Shown piece after piece: positions 6,522 to 14,818 of a stretch of DNA of 14,932 nt. The notes under the pieces were generated by a model. That model was not told where the DNA came from, ran no database searches, and saw only the letters and a list, made by a program, of their open reading frames with translations. The stretch covers positions 1 through 14,932 of the forward strand of contig JANNPN010000324.1 in assembly GCA_031400185.1 (NCBI GenBank), written 5' to 3'. The stretch's first letter is position 1; the number at the start of each line of letters is the position of its first letter. Position numbers and translations under genes: made by a program. The DNA is from UTPRO1 sp031400185. Its GTDB lineage: Bacteria; Desulfobacterota; Binatia; UTPRO1.

Positions 6522-6537
6522 ACGCCGAGCGGCGTTC
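6520..6537 (+). terminator. Hairpin overlapping the hicB-like stop codon
   Basis: GAACGCC-GAGC-GGCGTTC is a perfect 7-bp stem with a 4-nt loop; its first bases are the last two of the TGA stop. No T-run follows. It lies in the convergent gap before the leftward gene ending at 6660. Apart from the dispersed repeat at 6551-6585, that gap holds nothing else I recognise. Confidence 0.4.
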
Positions 6538-6550
6538 GACGACGTGGAGC

Positions 6551-6585
6551 GCGACCGTAGAAGCCATCCCCGACCCGCCCGCCTG
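6551..6585 (+). repeat. 35-bp dispersed repeat, copy 1
   Basis: Begins GCGACCGTAGAAGCC and ends CCCGCCCGCCTG. The reverse complement occurs at 14819-14853 with a single mismatch (34/35). It lies in non-coding DNA 30 bp after the hicB-like gene. The flanks of the two copies are not alike. Confidence 0.85.
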
Positions 6586-6659
6586 TGACTCCGGCGCGAC
6601 CGAGCAATGACTCGCGTGCTGTGTGGGGATCTCACCCGCTGACGCGCGCCGCGGCCCTC

Positions 6660-7199
6660 TCACCCCCGCAACTTCTTCGCAAACTCGAACCCCGCGTCGA
6701 TCATCTTCCGCCCGAGCCTCGCCTCCGCGCTTGCGACGCACGTCGGCACCGAGCGCAGCATCGCGATCCACTCGTCGGGCAACCCATGGACGACCGCGCC
6801 CTCGATGAGCAGCGCCATGTAGTACTCCGAAGGTTGCAGCTCGGGCGCGTGCGTGTCGGCGACCAACGTGAACGCCCGGCTCGGCCCCGCGCCCCCGAGC
6901 GGCTCGACCGCGATCTCGTGCCGGGCGTAGCTGCCGATGAGCACGCCCTCGGTGAGGTCGATGTGGGCGAGGTCGTCGGGCGTGACCTCGTACAGGACGC
7001 CGTAGGTCACGGCGTCCGCGACCGGCACGATGTTGGCGAACGACTCGCCGATCGGAACGAGCGGCGGCTTGTCGAGGACGAGCCGCCATCCCGGCGCGCG
7101 TGCGGCGAGCGTGCGCGTCGGCGTGATCCCGCGCCGGCCCGCGAACGTCGCGGGTTGCATGTTGGAGCCGTACGCGAAGTACCAGATGGGCGCGCTCAT
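6660..7199 (-). CDS. Gamma-glutamylcyclotransferase-like protein
   Basis: 179 residues starting MSAPIWYFAYGSNM. The N-terminal YFAYGSNM (7-14) is the family hallmark that shapes the substrate loop. FANIVPVADAVTYGVLYEV (54-72) and the DLTEG motif with E84, the likely catalytic Glu, follow in the expected order. Family members release 5-oxoproline from gamma-glutamyl peptides or amines in the cytoplasm. The true substrate here is not known, since the family also includes AIG2-like and tail-cleaving variants. The ATG at 7199 shares an ATGA overlap with the stop of the upstream gene, so the two are probably translated as a coupled pair; GGAGG lies just before the start. The C-terminal LGRKMIDAGFEFAKKL is helical and resembles the tail of many relatives of this type. 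Confidence 0.88.
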   Translation of the reverse strand: MSAPIWYFAYGSNMQPATFAGRRGITPTRTLAARAPGWRLVLDKPPLVPIGESFANIVPVADAVTYGVLYEVTPDDLAHIDLTEGVLIGSYARHEIAVEPLGGAGPSRAFTLVADTHAPELQPSEYYMALLIEGAVVHGLPDEWIAMLRSVPTCVASAEARLGRKMIDAGFEFAKKLRG

Positions 7200-7624
7200 C
7201 CGGCCTCCGTGCCGCCGGCGTCCGCGCGGCAGTCGAGCCGGACCGCCAGCGACCGCTGGGTATCGGCGACGAGCGCGATCCAGCGATCGGCCCAGCCGTA
7301 TTTCGACGCCAACAGCTCGCGGATGCGGACATGGCCTTGGGGATTGGGAGCGACGGACGCCTGGCAGCGCAGCTGCCGACCCCCGCGATCGACGAGGACC
7401 GTCGGGTCGCGCTCGACATCGTGCAGGAACGGACGCTCCGGGTTCGCGGCCTCGACCCACGCGGCGCCGTCCGCATCGGCGATCCAGGTGCGAGTGGCGT
7501 GCTCTCCGCCGTCGGCCGTGCGCGTCCGGAGGACGACCACCTCGCGGCCCTCGAGCGCGACCAGCGTGACGGTCGCGAAGACGACGACCGTCGCCACCAG
7601 GATCGCGAGCGCGCGCCGCGGCAT
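7196..7624 (-). CDS. Membrane-anchored DUF385/deazaflavin-dependent nitroreductase-like protein
   Basis: 142 residues. A hydrophobic helix at about 5-24 (LAILVATVVVFATVTLVAL) acts as an anchor or uncleaved signal. The rest (25-137) resembles the split-barrel proteins of the PF04075 type: REVVVLRTRTADGG, TRTWIADADGAAWVEAAN, a VERDPTVLVDRGGRQL strand pair, then a helix and the last strand. Related proteins bind F420 or other flavins, but many small relatives have no proven cofactor and I see no decisive binding residues. The ATG at 7624 has AGGGA close upstream. Its TGA overlaps the ATG of the cyclotransferase gene by 4 nt (ATGA). It diverges from the phytanoyl-CoA dioxygenase-like gene across about 98 bp. 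Family assignment is moderate. Confidence 0.7.
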   Translation of the reverse strand: MPRRALAILVATVVVFATVTLVALEGREVVVLRTRTADGGEHATRTWIADADGAAWVEAANPERPFLHDVERDPTVLVDRGGRQLRCQASVAPNPQGHVRIRELLASKYGWADRWIALVADTQRSLAVRLDCRADAGGTEAG

Positions 7625-7687
7625 CCGTCCCTGCCTGCCCGACCCGGCGACCTGAGTCTACCGCCGATCGAGCGCGCGCCGTCGCTA

Positions 7688-7715
7688 TTGACCCGTCAAC
7701 GGGGATGCGTACAAA
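7688..7715 (+). promoter_or_regulatory. Candidate sigma70-type promoter with an overlapping palindrome
   Basis: TTGACC (7688-7693), a 16-nt spacer and TACAAA (7710-7715) make a plausible -35/-10 pair. The -35 is part of the inverted repeat TTGAC-CC-GTCAA (7688-7699), a possible operator. Transcription would start near 7722-7723, right at the ATG of the following gene, which has no clear ribosome binding site. The message may be leaderless. Confidence 0.4.
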
Positions 7716-7722
7716 TCGCCGC

Positions 7723-8583
7723 ATGCCCATCGAACGCCTCTCCGCCGACACGACCGGCACCCGGGTCGCCGAGGTCCTCGCGCGCGACGGCTGCGTCATC
7801 GTCGAGCGCCTGGTGTCGCGATCGTTGATGGATCGCGCCCGCGCCGAGCTCGAGCCTTTCATGCACGCGACGGCGTGCGGCGTCGACGAGTTTTCCGGCC
7901 GGCGTACCCGCCGGACGGGCGGCCTGCTGCTCCGCTCGCCGACCTGCCGCGAGCTCGTGATGAACCCACTCGCGCTCGACGCCACGCGCGCGTCGCTCGT
8001 CGACGCGACGGGCTTCCACCTGCATCTCACGCAGGTGATCGCGATCGGGCCCGACGAGCCGGGGCAGATGATCCACCGTGACCAGTGGGCCTTCGACTTC
8101 TTCCCGTTCCCCAAGGGGTACGAGGTGCAGTGCAACACCATCTGGGCAATGACCGACTTCACGGCCGAGAACGGCGGCACCCGCGTCATTCCCGGGAGCA
8201 ACCATCTCGAAGGCCGCCGACAGTTTACCCACGACGACTGCGAAGCGGTCGAGATGGAAGCCGGGTCGGTCGTCTTCTACAACGGCTCGATCTACCACGG
8301 CGGCGGCCCCAACCGCTCGACCGACACCCGCTACGGCATCAACATCACGTACGCGCGCAGCTGGCTCCGGCAGGAGGAGAACCAATACCTCGCCGTTCCG
8401 CACGACGTCGCGCGCACGTTCCCCGAGGATCTCCTGCGCGTGATGGGCTACCAGCGCGGCGCGTACGCGCTCGGCTACGTCGACGACCTGCGCGACCCGC
8501 TCGAGGTGCTGCTCGGCCGCAAGGTCGGCGACGACGGTCTCGGTAGCCTCGAGGCCGCCAACGAGCGCGCCCGCAGGGCCTGA
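7723..8583 (+). CDS. Phytanoyl-CoA dioxygenase (PhyH) family Fe(II)/2-oxoglutarate oxygenase
   Basis: 286 residues. The double-stranded beta-helix carries a complete metal triad: H118 and D120 in IHRDQWAF and H192 in IYHGGGPN. R203 (DTRYGINITY) is placed to bind 2-oxoglutarate. Other family marks are NTIWAMTDFTAENGGTRVIPGS and the glycine-rich turn around H192. Such enzymes hydroxylate small molecules or acyl chains, including many secondary metabolites, so the substrate is open. I prefer ATG 7723 (MPIERLSAD) over the in-frame ATG 7705, because the latter falls inside the likely promoter spacer. It diverges from the DUF385/cyclotransferase pair and converges with the membrane-protein operon, with only 3 bp between the two stop codons. 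Confidence 0.92.
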   Translation: MPIERLSADTTGTRVAEVLARDGCVIVERLVSRSLMDRARAELEPFMHATACGVDEFSGRRTRRTGGLLLRSPTCRELVMNPLALDATRASLVDATGFHLHLTQVIAIGPDEPGQMIHRDQWAFDFFPFPKGYEVQCNTIWAMTDFTAENGGTRVIPGSNHLEGRRQFTHDDCEAVEMEAGSVVFYNGSIYHGGGPNRSTDTRYGINITYARSWLRQEENQYLAVPHDVARTFPEDLLRVMGYQRGAYALGYVDDLRDPLEVLLGRKVGDDGLGSLEAANERARRA

Positions 8584-8586
8584 CGC

Positions 8587-10590
8587 TCAGAACAGGTTCG
8601 GGTCCCAGCCGTACGCCCACGTCGTGAGGAGGTCGCGCATCGCCTCCTGACGGAGCGCCAGCTCGGTGCGCGTGCGCTGCACGCCTTCGGGGTCGACGGT
8701 GCGTCCGACGAGCGCCGCCTCCGTCCGCGCGATCGCCATGCGCGCCTGCGCGAGCGCGAAGCTGTCGCCCTCGCGGGCGGCGAGCTCGGCCAGGCGCTCG
8801 CGTTCGGCGGCGAGGAGCTCGCGGGTCGACTTGGAGGACGCGCGGTCGCTGAGCGCGATGTCGCCGAGCACCGCGTACGCGAGCGCCGTCGGCGCGGTCT
8901 TCGCGGCCTCCTCCGCCGCCGCCCGGACCGCGTCGAGCTCCGCGCCGGCTGCGGGGGAGGCGAGGTACATCATCCGGCTCGTCGCGGCGATCGCGGGCGT
9001 CGGGTAGCGGAGCGTGCCGGCCTCGCGTGCGGCCATGGCCGCGGCGAGATCGGCGTGCGTCGTGTCGGCGAGCACGACGTGGCGACCGTCGCAGTAGAGG
9101 TACACCCACGGTGACCCCTCCACGTAGATGAGCCCGCCGAGCGGCGCCGCGTACGGCGCCGTGAGCGGCAGGATCGCGAGCCCGACCTTGTACGTCGCGA
9201 GGATCTCGCGGGCGGGCGCCTGGCCGGTGCGGAGATCCTTGTGCAACTGGAGAACGGGCTCGTCGTAGACCTGCTGGGCTCGGCTGCCGATCAGCACCGT
9301 CACATCGGGACGCGTCCAGCGGAGGAACCCCTCCGCCTCCCACGCGGCGTAGACGCGGCCGTGGAGCCCGTTCGCCGCCAGGAACTCGGCCGGCCCCGTC
9401 GGGAACGTCGGGGCATCGATCATGCGCTCGAAGGTCGTGAGCCCGCGGAACACCGGATTGTCGGCCGCGTAACGACGCACGACCGGCGGTGCCGCGATCG
9501 CCACGGCTACCGCGAGGGCGAGGGCGGTGACGCGCACCGGCCACCGCGACCCGCGGCGATGCTGCCACCACGTCAGCTGCAGCGAAAGCGGCGCCGCCAG
9601 CACGACGAGTGCCAAGGGTACGAAGCGCCGGGCTTGGATCGTCATCGCGGCGACCACGACGAGGCTCGCGACGTCGAAGAGCACGAGGCCGCGGCGGGGC
9701 GGCGGGTCGGCTTCCGCGTCAAGGGGGTCGGCTTCCGCCTCCAGGGGCTCGGCGGGCCGTCCGCGACCGAACGCGAGCCTCGCGAGGACGAGGACGAGAT
9801 AGGTCCCGAAGAGCGCGCACACTTCCCAGCGGCTGCCGAACGCGGTCACCTCGGACGTAAAGAGCGGCACCCACTCGGCGACGCTCCGCCACGCTTCGCT
9901 CGTGCCGACGACGAAGGGGTGCGTGAGGTTGGCGAGGCCGAACGGATTCGCGAAGGCAGCGAGCGCGAGGGCGACGGCGAGTGCCCCGAGCCCGGCGGGG
10001 ATCCGCCGCGGGTCGGCGATGCCGAGCGCGACCGTCCAGAGCGCGAGCAGGAGGAGCCCGAAGATGAAGCTCCCGTGCGCGTTCACCCAGACGGTCATGA
10101 GCGCGACGGCGGCCGCGAGCCAGAGCGGGCGGGCCGCCGCGCGGGTCAAGGCGTAGAGGAGCGCGCAGGCGAGCACGAGGCCGACGAGGCTCGGACGCAG
10201 GTCGATGTACGCCCGGCTCGCGGCGAACGTGAGCGCGGCGGCGAGCCACGCCTCCGGGGCGCCCGCACCGCGGGCGCGCGCCGTCGCGGCGAGGAGCGCC
10301 GTCGCGAGGACGAGCAGCACCGCCTTCAGCACGAGGAGCCCGCGCGGACCCGCGGCGGCGTGCGTCGCATGGAAGAGCACATGGCTCCCCCAGTTCTGGT
10401 TCAGCCAGATCCGCCCGTCGGTCGTGTACGACCAGTCGTCGGGCGCGGCGAGGCGGCCGGCGGCGACGTCGCGCCCGCCGGCGAGTGCCACGAAGAGGTC
10501 GTCGACCGGGCGCGGCTCCGCCCAGGCGAGGGCCAGAAGGAGCGGGCAGACGGCGAGACAGAGCAGGAGATCGCGTCGATTGGCGGACAT
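8587..10590 (-). CDS. Polytopic GT-C-like membrane protein with C-terminal soluble domain
   Basis: 667 residues from MSANRRDLLL. About 11 hydrophobic segments fill residues 8-385. The first outer loop holds D30-D31 and the pattern GRIWLNQNWGSHVLFH, which, with RPSLVG and WVNAHGSFIFG, is typical of uncharacterised GT-C-fold proteins (usually written as DxWWHLATG... SYT... W.N.HW... RPQ... W.N.HGGF). The soluble C-terminal part (about 390-667) has GRVYAAWEAEGFLRW and a helical, Ala/Glu/Arg-rich end. Known GT-C enzymes move sugars from polyprenyl-phosphate carriers on the periplasmic side; activity here is inferred. GTG at 10617 overlaps the upstream stop (GTGA) and is an alternative start; ATG 10590 gives a 23-nt gap. 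It is the last gene of the operon with the M1 peptidase. Confidence 0.78.
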   Translation of the reverse strand: MSANRRDLLLCLAVCPLLLALAWAEPRPVDDLFVALAGGRDVAAGRLAAPDDWSYTTDGRIWLNQNWGSHVLFHATHAAAGPRGLLVLKAVLLVLATALLAATARARGAGAPEAWLAAALTFAASRAYIDLRPSLVGLVLACALLYALTRAAARPLWLAAAVALMTVWVNAHGSFIFGLLLLALWTVALGIADPRRIPAGLGALAVALALAAFANPFGLANLTHPFVVGTSEAWRSVAEWVPLFTSEVTAFGSRWEVCALFGTYLVLVLARLAFGRGRPAEPLEAEADPLDAEADPPPRRGLVLFDVASLVVVAAMTIQARRFVPLALVVLAAPLSLQLTWWQHRRGSRWPVRVTALALAVAVAIAAPPVVRRYAADNPVFRGLTTFERMIDAPTFPTGPAEFLAANGLHGRVYAAWEAEGFLRWTRPDVTVLIGSRAQQVYDEPVLQLHKDLRTGQAPAREILATYKVGLAILPLTAPYAAPLGGLIYVEGSPWVYLYCDGRHVVLADTTHADLAAAMAAREAGTLRYPTPAIAATSRMMYLASPAAGAELDAVRAAAEEAAKTAPTALAYAVLGDIALSDRASSKSTRELLAAERERLAELAAREGDSFALAQARMAIARTEAALVGRTVDPEGVQRTRTELALRQEAMRDLLTTWAYGWDPNLF
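9704..9745 (-). repeat. 21-bp in-frame tandem duplication within the GT-C-like gene
   Basis: Units 9704-9724 and 9725-9745 match at 19 of 21 bases. On the minus strand they encode LEAEADP followed by LDAEADP, a 7-residue repeat in the acidic loop between two membrane segments. Confidence 0.85.
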
Positions 10591-10613
10591 GGGCGACGGG
10601 CCGGCGGACGCTA

Positions 10614-12140
10614 TCACAGGGCGTCCGGGTCCGTCATCGCCGGCCGCTTCCACGCCACGACGAGGGCACGCGCGTAGGCGGCGAGCGACAGCGCCGTCAG
10701 CAGCCATTCGAGCCAGAGCGTGCGGCCGCGCTGCTCGCGATAGCGCTCGAACGCGAGTTGGCGTGACTCGTCCGGCTTCGGCCCCGCCTTCGCCGCCTCG
10801 ACGCTCACCGGACGCCCCGCCCAGTACGCCTGAAAGCGCTCCATGTGGAACGTGTCGACGGCGGCCTTGGTGAACGTGCCGACACCGGGGTCGGGCCGCC
10901 AGACGATCCAGCTGTGCTCCATGGTCGCGACGACGAGGAGGATCGCGACCGCAGCGCGGAGGCGCGGCACGCGCGCGGCTGCGACCAGCATGAACGGCAG
11001 GCAGTAGAGCACGTACCGCTCGTGGACCCGCGTCGGCCAGATGAACACGCTCCAGAGCCAGAGGCCGGCGAAGAGGACGATCGCAATCGCCGGCTGGCGG
11101 CGCTGCCTGATCCACACGAGAGCTGCGACTCCGATGGAAGCCGAGGTGAGCAGCACCCGACCCCAGGCGTCGCGCGAGAGGCCGCCGACGGTGACGGTCG
11201 ACGCGAGCACGTCGTAGATCGGCTGGCGCTCGCCGACGAGCGCGGCGACATACCACACGTTGTAGGCCTCGAGGGTCGTGTACGAGAGCACCTCGAAGAG
11301 GTTCATGCGGTAGCAGCGCTGCACCCAGGCGAATCCGTCCGCGAGCGTCCACGGGGCGGTGCCGACTGCAAGCGTGGCCGTGGTCGCTGCGCCGAGCACG
11401 AGGAGACGCCGCGCCGCTGCGGACGGCCCCACCGGAGCAGCGACCAGCGCGGCGAACGCCGCCACCGGCAGCATCAACAGGCCCTGCGGTTTGGCGAGCA
11501 GCGTCACGCCGAGCGCCACCCCGGCCGCGCGCCACCGCCCTCGCACCATCGCCAGCACGGCGAACACCGCGGGTGCCAGCGCGAGCGCGTCGTACTGCCC
11601 GATCAGGCCCGTGTTCAACATGAGCGGGGGGGCGAGCCACGTGAGCATGCCGGCGGCCGTGCCCCACGCGGCTTGCCCCGTGACCGCGCCCGCGAGAAGG
11701 CCGACGCCGCCCGCCGTGAGCAGCTCGAACGCCCAGGGCACGACGGACGTGACGAGTCGCGTGTAGGGCGTGTTGGCGACGAAGCCCGGGTCGTCGGCGC
11801 CGAGCCAGCGGCTCTGCGCCCAAAACACGGTCGTCGCGATCGGCGGGTAGTTCGGCGGGTAGATGCAGCGGCGATCGAACGTACCGAGCGTGCCGTTCTG
11901 CATCATCCGACTGTGCAGCGTCGGCAGCTCCTCCGGCGGCGCCGAGTACGCGCGGGTGAGACCGCGCTCGCCCGCGACCGCGCCCATGCAGAGCACCTCG
12001 AGATGGTCGAAGACGTACCCCCAGCGCGGGGCGGCCATGACGATGAGGACGCGCAGCGCCATGCCCGCAACGAGCGCCGCGACGAGCCACGGGCCCGCGC
12101 GGCGCGGTCTCCGATCGTGCTCGGCCGCGCCGCCCGTCAC
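10614..12140 (-). CDS. GT-C family glycosyltransferase-like membrane protein
   Basis: 508 residues from a GTG start. The first membrane helix is at about 18-37, followed by a first outer loop with acidic FDHLE (44-48), the position where GT-C enzymes keep their metal/sugar-binding acidic pair. Further marks are CIYPPNYPPIATTVFW, GLIGQYDALALAP, LLAKPQGLLMLP and, late in the protein, RVHERYVLYCLPF, all common in bacterial GT-C mannosyltransferase-like (GT87/Alg6-8-related) proteins. About ten membrane helices are predicted by eye. It probably transfers a sugar from a lipid-phosphate donor to an extracytoplasmic acceptor; donor and acceptor are unknown. It starts only 4 nt after the aminopeptidase stop and ends overlapping or just before the next membrane-protein gene, so the three genes look translationally linked. 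No strong ribosome binding site is seen. Confidence 0.83.
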   Translation of the reverse strand: MTGGAAEHDRRPRRAGPWLVAALVAGMALRVLIVMAAPRWGYVFDHLEVLCMGAVAGERGLTRAYSAPPEELPTLHSRMMQNGTLGTFDRRCIYPPNYPPIATTVFWAQSRWLGADDPGFVANTPYTRLVTSVVPWAFELLTAGGVGLLAGAVTGQAAWGTAAGMLTWLAPPLMLNTGLIGQYDALALAPAVFAVLAMVRGRWRAAGVALGVTLLAKPQGLLMLPVAAFAALVAAPVGPSAAARRLLVLGAATTATLAVGTAPWTLADGFAWVQRCYRMNLFEVLSYTTLEAYNVWYVAALVGERQPIYDVLASTVTVGGLSRDAWGRVLLTSASIGVAALVWIRQRRQPAIAIVLFAGLWLWSVFIWPTRVHERYVLYCLPFMLVAAARVPRLRAAVAILLVVATMEHSWIVWRPDPGVGTFTKAAVDTFHMERFQAYWAGRPVSVEAAKAGPKPDESRQLAFERYREQRGRTLWLEWLLTALSLAAYARALVVAWKRPAMTDPDAL

Positions 12141-12144
12141 GGCG

Positions 12145-14733
12145 TCAGTCTCGCAGCGCGGCGCTGAGCTCCGGCCCGAGGCGGGCGACCGCGGCCGCGT
12201 CGATGCGCAGCTGCTCGCGAGCCTGCGCCGTCGTCTCGCGGGTATCGTCGGTCACGTGCGCGGCGAGGAAGTCGCCGACCGGACCGGCGAGGGCGGGCGA
12301 GGTGAGGGTCGCCATGCCGCGGATCACGTACTGGCGCAGCATCGGGTCCATGGCGAGGATGCGCTGCTCCCACCCGTCGCGCACGAACGCCCACGTCGCA
12401 TCGCGCGAGGCGCGCCCGCCGAGGAGTCGCGAGAGCACGAAGGCACGATCCTGCGGGCGGACGTCGTCGGTGAACGTGAGCGCGAGCGTGCGTTCGACCA
12501 GCGCCGGGTCCTCGAAATTCGCGAGCCCGTACAGGAACCGTTCTTCCTCTTCCGGGTCGTCGGCCGCGCTCGCCCGCTTCCGTTCGAGGAAGCGCGCGTA
12601 GAGCGCCGCGTCGCCGTCGCGCGCGACGAGGTTCGCGACGACCGGCACGAGGTTCGGCTCGAGCGCGCTGCGCTCGCCGACATAGCGCTCGAGGCGCGTC
12701 CGGGCCTCGGCGAGCACGTCGGCATCGCGGGCCAGGCCCCCGAGCGCCCCGATCACCGCCGCGCGTTTGACGCGGAGATCGACCGGTTCGCCCTCACGCG
12801 CGTCCCAGCCGAGGGTCGCGAGCTCGGCGCCGAAGAGCGACTGCACGAGCGCCGCGAAGCGCGGTCGGTCGGCGTCGGTGAGCACGTGGATGTCGAGCCA
12901 GCCGAGCCGCTGCGAGATCGCTTCGAGGACGGCCCGGTCCTGCTCGCCCGCGAAGCCGCGGACCAGGGTGACGAACGCGCGGATGCTGCCGATCCCCGCC
13001 TTCAAGAGCGCCCACTGGTTGCCGACCAGGTTCAATCGCTCCTCGGGAGCGAGCCCGGTCGCGAGCGCCGCCGCGAGACGAGCGATCGCGTCGTCGTCGA
13101 GCGCGAAGCGATAGAACCCGGCGCCGCCGCCGTTCGGGAAGACCCACGTGGCGCCGGCGAGCGTCACCTCGGCCTCGGCGCCGGCGAGGATCACCCGCTC
13201 CTCGCGGATGCCGTCGGGGCCGCCGACCTTCAGCACGAGCGGCACCGGCCAGCGCTGCTCGGGTGCCGCACCGGTCATCTGCGGGTCCGCGAAGAAGCGG
13301 CGTTGGTGGAGCTTCAGGGTCGCGCCGGCGGAGTCGAAGCGGCTCGCGATCTCGACGACGGGGTGCCCGGGCTCGCGGATCCACGCGTTGGCGATGGCGG
13401 TGACGTCGCGCCCCGACGCTTGGTCGAGCTCGCGCCAGAAGTCGTCGGCGGTGGCGTTCTTCTCGGTGTAGCGCACGAGATAGCTCCGCACGCCCGCCTG
13501 GAACGCATCCGAGCCGAGGAAACGCTCGATCATGCGCACGACACCGGCGCCCTTCCAGTAGGTGATCACGTCGAAGCGCTCGGCGGCTTGCCGCGCGTTC
13601 TCGACCTGGAACGAGATCGGGTGCGTCGAGACGAGGGCGTCGAGCGCGAACGGGCGCGCGAGGGTCGCGACGAAATCGCGCCACATGCCCCACTCGGGGT
13701 TGAGCTCGGCGGTCGCCTTCCAGCCGACGAACGTCGCGAACGACTCGTTCAGCCAGAGGTCGTTCCACCACGCCATCGTCACGAGGTCGCCCCACCACAT
13801 GTGCGTGAGCTCGTGCGCGGCCGTGTAGAAGATGTCCTTCAGCGTGTCGGTCGAGGCTTCGGCGGGATCGGCGGCGATCGCGGTCAGGCGATACGTGATC
13901 GCGCCGGGGTTCTCCATGGCGCCGGCCTCGAAGTCGGCGAGGCCGATCGCGTCGATCTTGCCGTACGGGTAGGGGATCCCCGTGTAGTCGGCGAGCCACT
14001 CGACGGCCTGCCGATGCGCATCGCGGGCGTACAGGCCCTTGTCGGCGAGCCCGCGCGGGAGCCACACCCGGACCGGCCATCCCTCCGCGGTCTCGACGAC
14101 CGGGGTCGCGTCGAACGGCCCCACGAGGAACGCGACCAGGTACGACGAGATCGGCGGCGTCTCGGCGAAGCGGACGAGCTTCCGTCCGGGCGCGAGCCGT
14201 TCTTCGGCGACGACGGCGCCGTTCGCAATCGCGGTCGCATCGGCGGGGACGTCGAGGGCGAGCGCGAAGCGCGCCTTGTACTCGGGCTCGTCGAAGCATG
14301 GGAAGGCGCGGCGCGCGTCGGCCGCTTCGAACTGGGTCGCGGCGTACCGCTCGCCGTCCTTCACCGAGCGGTAGAGCCCGCGGAGCTTCTCGACGATCTC
14401 GCCGGTGAACTCGAGGGTGAGCGCGGCCGTGCCGGGGCCGACCGGAGCAGGGAAGCACAGGGTCACGGCCTCGGCCTTCGGGTGGACGACCGCCTCGGCG
14501 GTCGCCGGGGCTCCGGGAACGGACCCGGCGAGGCGCGCGGCGGTGATCTCGAGGTCGAGGGCGTGCAGGGTAATGACCGGCGTCGCCACGCCGAGCTCGA
14601 GATGGATCGTGACGGTGCCGCGCTGGCGCCAGCGTTCGAGGTCGAGGGCCAGCCGGAGGTCGTACCGCCGGGGCCAGACGTCACGCGACAGCCGGAAATT
14701 CACGCCGGGATCGGCGGGTCGAGTCGAGGTCAT
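12145..14733 (-). CDS. M1 family zinc aminopeptidase
   Basis: 862 residues from MTSTRPADPG. It has the full M1 signature: exopeptidase motif GAMEN (271-275), zinc motif HELTH (307-311) with the third ligand E330 in NESFATF (spacing HEXXH-X18-E), and catalytic Tyr Y392 in ITYWKGAG. The N-terminal beta domain (about 10-200) precedes the catalytic domain. The C-terminal 330 residues form a helical ERAP1-C-like domain, as in the puromycin-sensitive type, rather than the E. coli PepN type. No signal peptide is visible, so it is probably cytosolic and trims N-terminal residues from peptides. GAGGA lies about 13 nt before the ATG, a slightly long spacing. The frame is open for another 59 codons upstream, but that stretch holds the 35-bp dispersed repeat and no family similarity. 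It is the first gene of a three-gene leftward operon. Confidence 0.95.
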   Translation of the reverse strand: MTSTRPADPGVNFRLSRDVWPRRYDLRLALDLERWRQRGTVTIHLELGVATPVITLHALDLEITAARLAGSVPGAPATAEAVVHPKAEAVTLCFPAPVGPGTAALTLEFTGEIVEKLRGLYRSVKDGERYAATQFEAADARRAFPCFDEPEYKARFALALDVPADATAIANGAVVAEERLAPGRKLVRFAETPPISSYLVAFLVGPFDATPVVETAEGWPVRVWLPRGLADKGLYARDAHRQAVEWLADYTGIPYPYGKIDAIGLADFEAGAMENPGAITYRLTAIAADPAEASTDTLKDIFYTAAHELTHMWWGDLVTMAWWNDLWLNESFATFVGWKATAELNPEWGMWRDFVATLARPFALDALVSTHPISFQVENARQAAERFDVITYWKGAGVVRMIERFLGSDAFQAGVRSYLVRYTEKNATADDFWRELDQASGRDVTAIANAWIREPGHPVVEIASRFDSAGATLKLHQRRFFADPQMTGAAPEQRWPVPLVLKVGGPDGIREERVILAGAEAEVTLAGATWVFPNGGGAGFYRFALDDDAIARLAAALATGLAPEERLNLVGNQWALLKAGIGSIRAFVTLVRGFAGEQDRAVLEAISQRLGWLDIHVLTDADRPRFAALVQSLFGAELATLGWDAREGEPVDLRVKRAAVIGALGGLARDADVLAEARTRLERYVGERSALEPNLVPVVANLVARDGDAALYARFLERKRASAADDPEEEERFLYGLANFEDPALVERTLALTFTDDVRPQDRAFVLSRLLGGRASRDATWAFVRDGWEQRILAMDPMLRQYVIRGMATLTSPALAGPVGDFLAAHVTDDTRETTAQAREQLRIDAAAVARLGPELSAALRD

Positions 14734-14818
14734 GGGGTCGCACTGTTCCTCACGCTGCGGCGGCCCGCAAGCGAAGGAGCCCGCGGGGCGGAGCACTCGG
14801 CGTCGGAAGCGGTGACAG

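Noticed and set aside
4640..6610. 656-codon rightward frame overlapping the acyl-CoA dehydrogenase
   Set aside because: Arg/Pro-rich composition typical of a GC-rich out-of-frame shadow; the other frame has full family motifs and a good ribosome binding site.
6126..6660. Search for a HicA partner on both sides of the HicB-like gene
   Set aside because: No short frame with the HicA G-S-H core is present; the only overlapping frames are Arg/Pro-rich shadows.
6660..7624. Idea that the cyclotransferase trims the gamma-glutamyl tail of F420 for the DUF385-like partner
   Set aside because: The cyclotransferase mechanism needs a free alpha-amine on the gamma-glutamyl residue, whereas the F420 tail glutamates have theirs in amide bonds; F420 use by the partner is also unproven.
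10591..12090. N-terminal extension making a 1167-residue membrane protein
   Set aside because: The extension is an out-of-frame shadow of the GT-C-like gene at 10614-12140; the real protein begins at MSANRRD or at the GTGA overlap.
12794..14458. 554-codon leftward frame inside the aminopeptidase gene
   Set aside because: Arg-rich shadow of the M1 gene with no domain signal.
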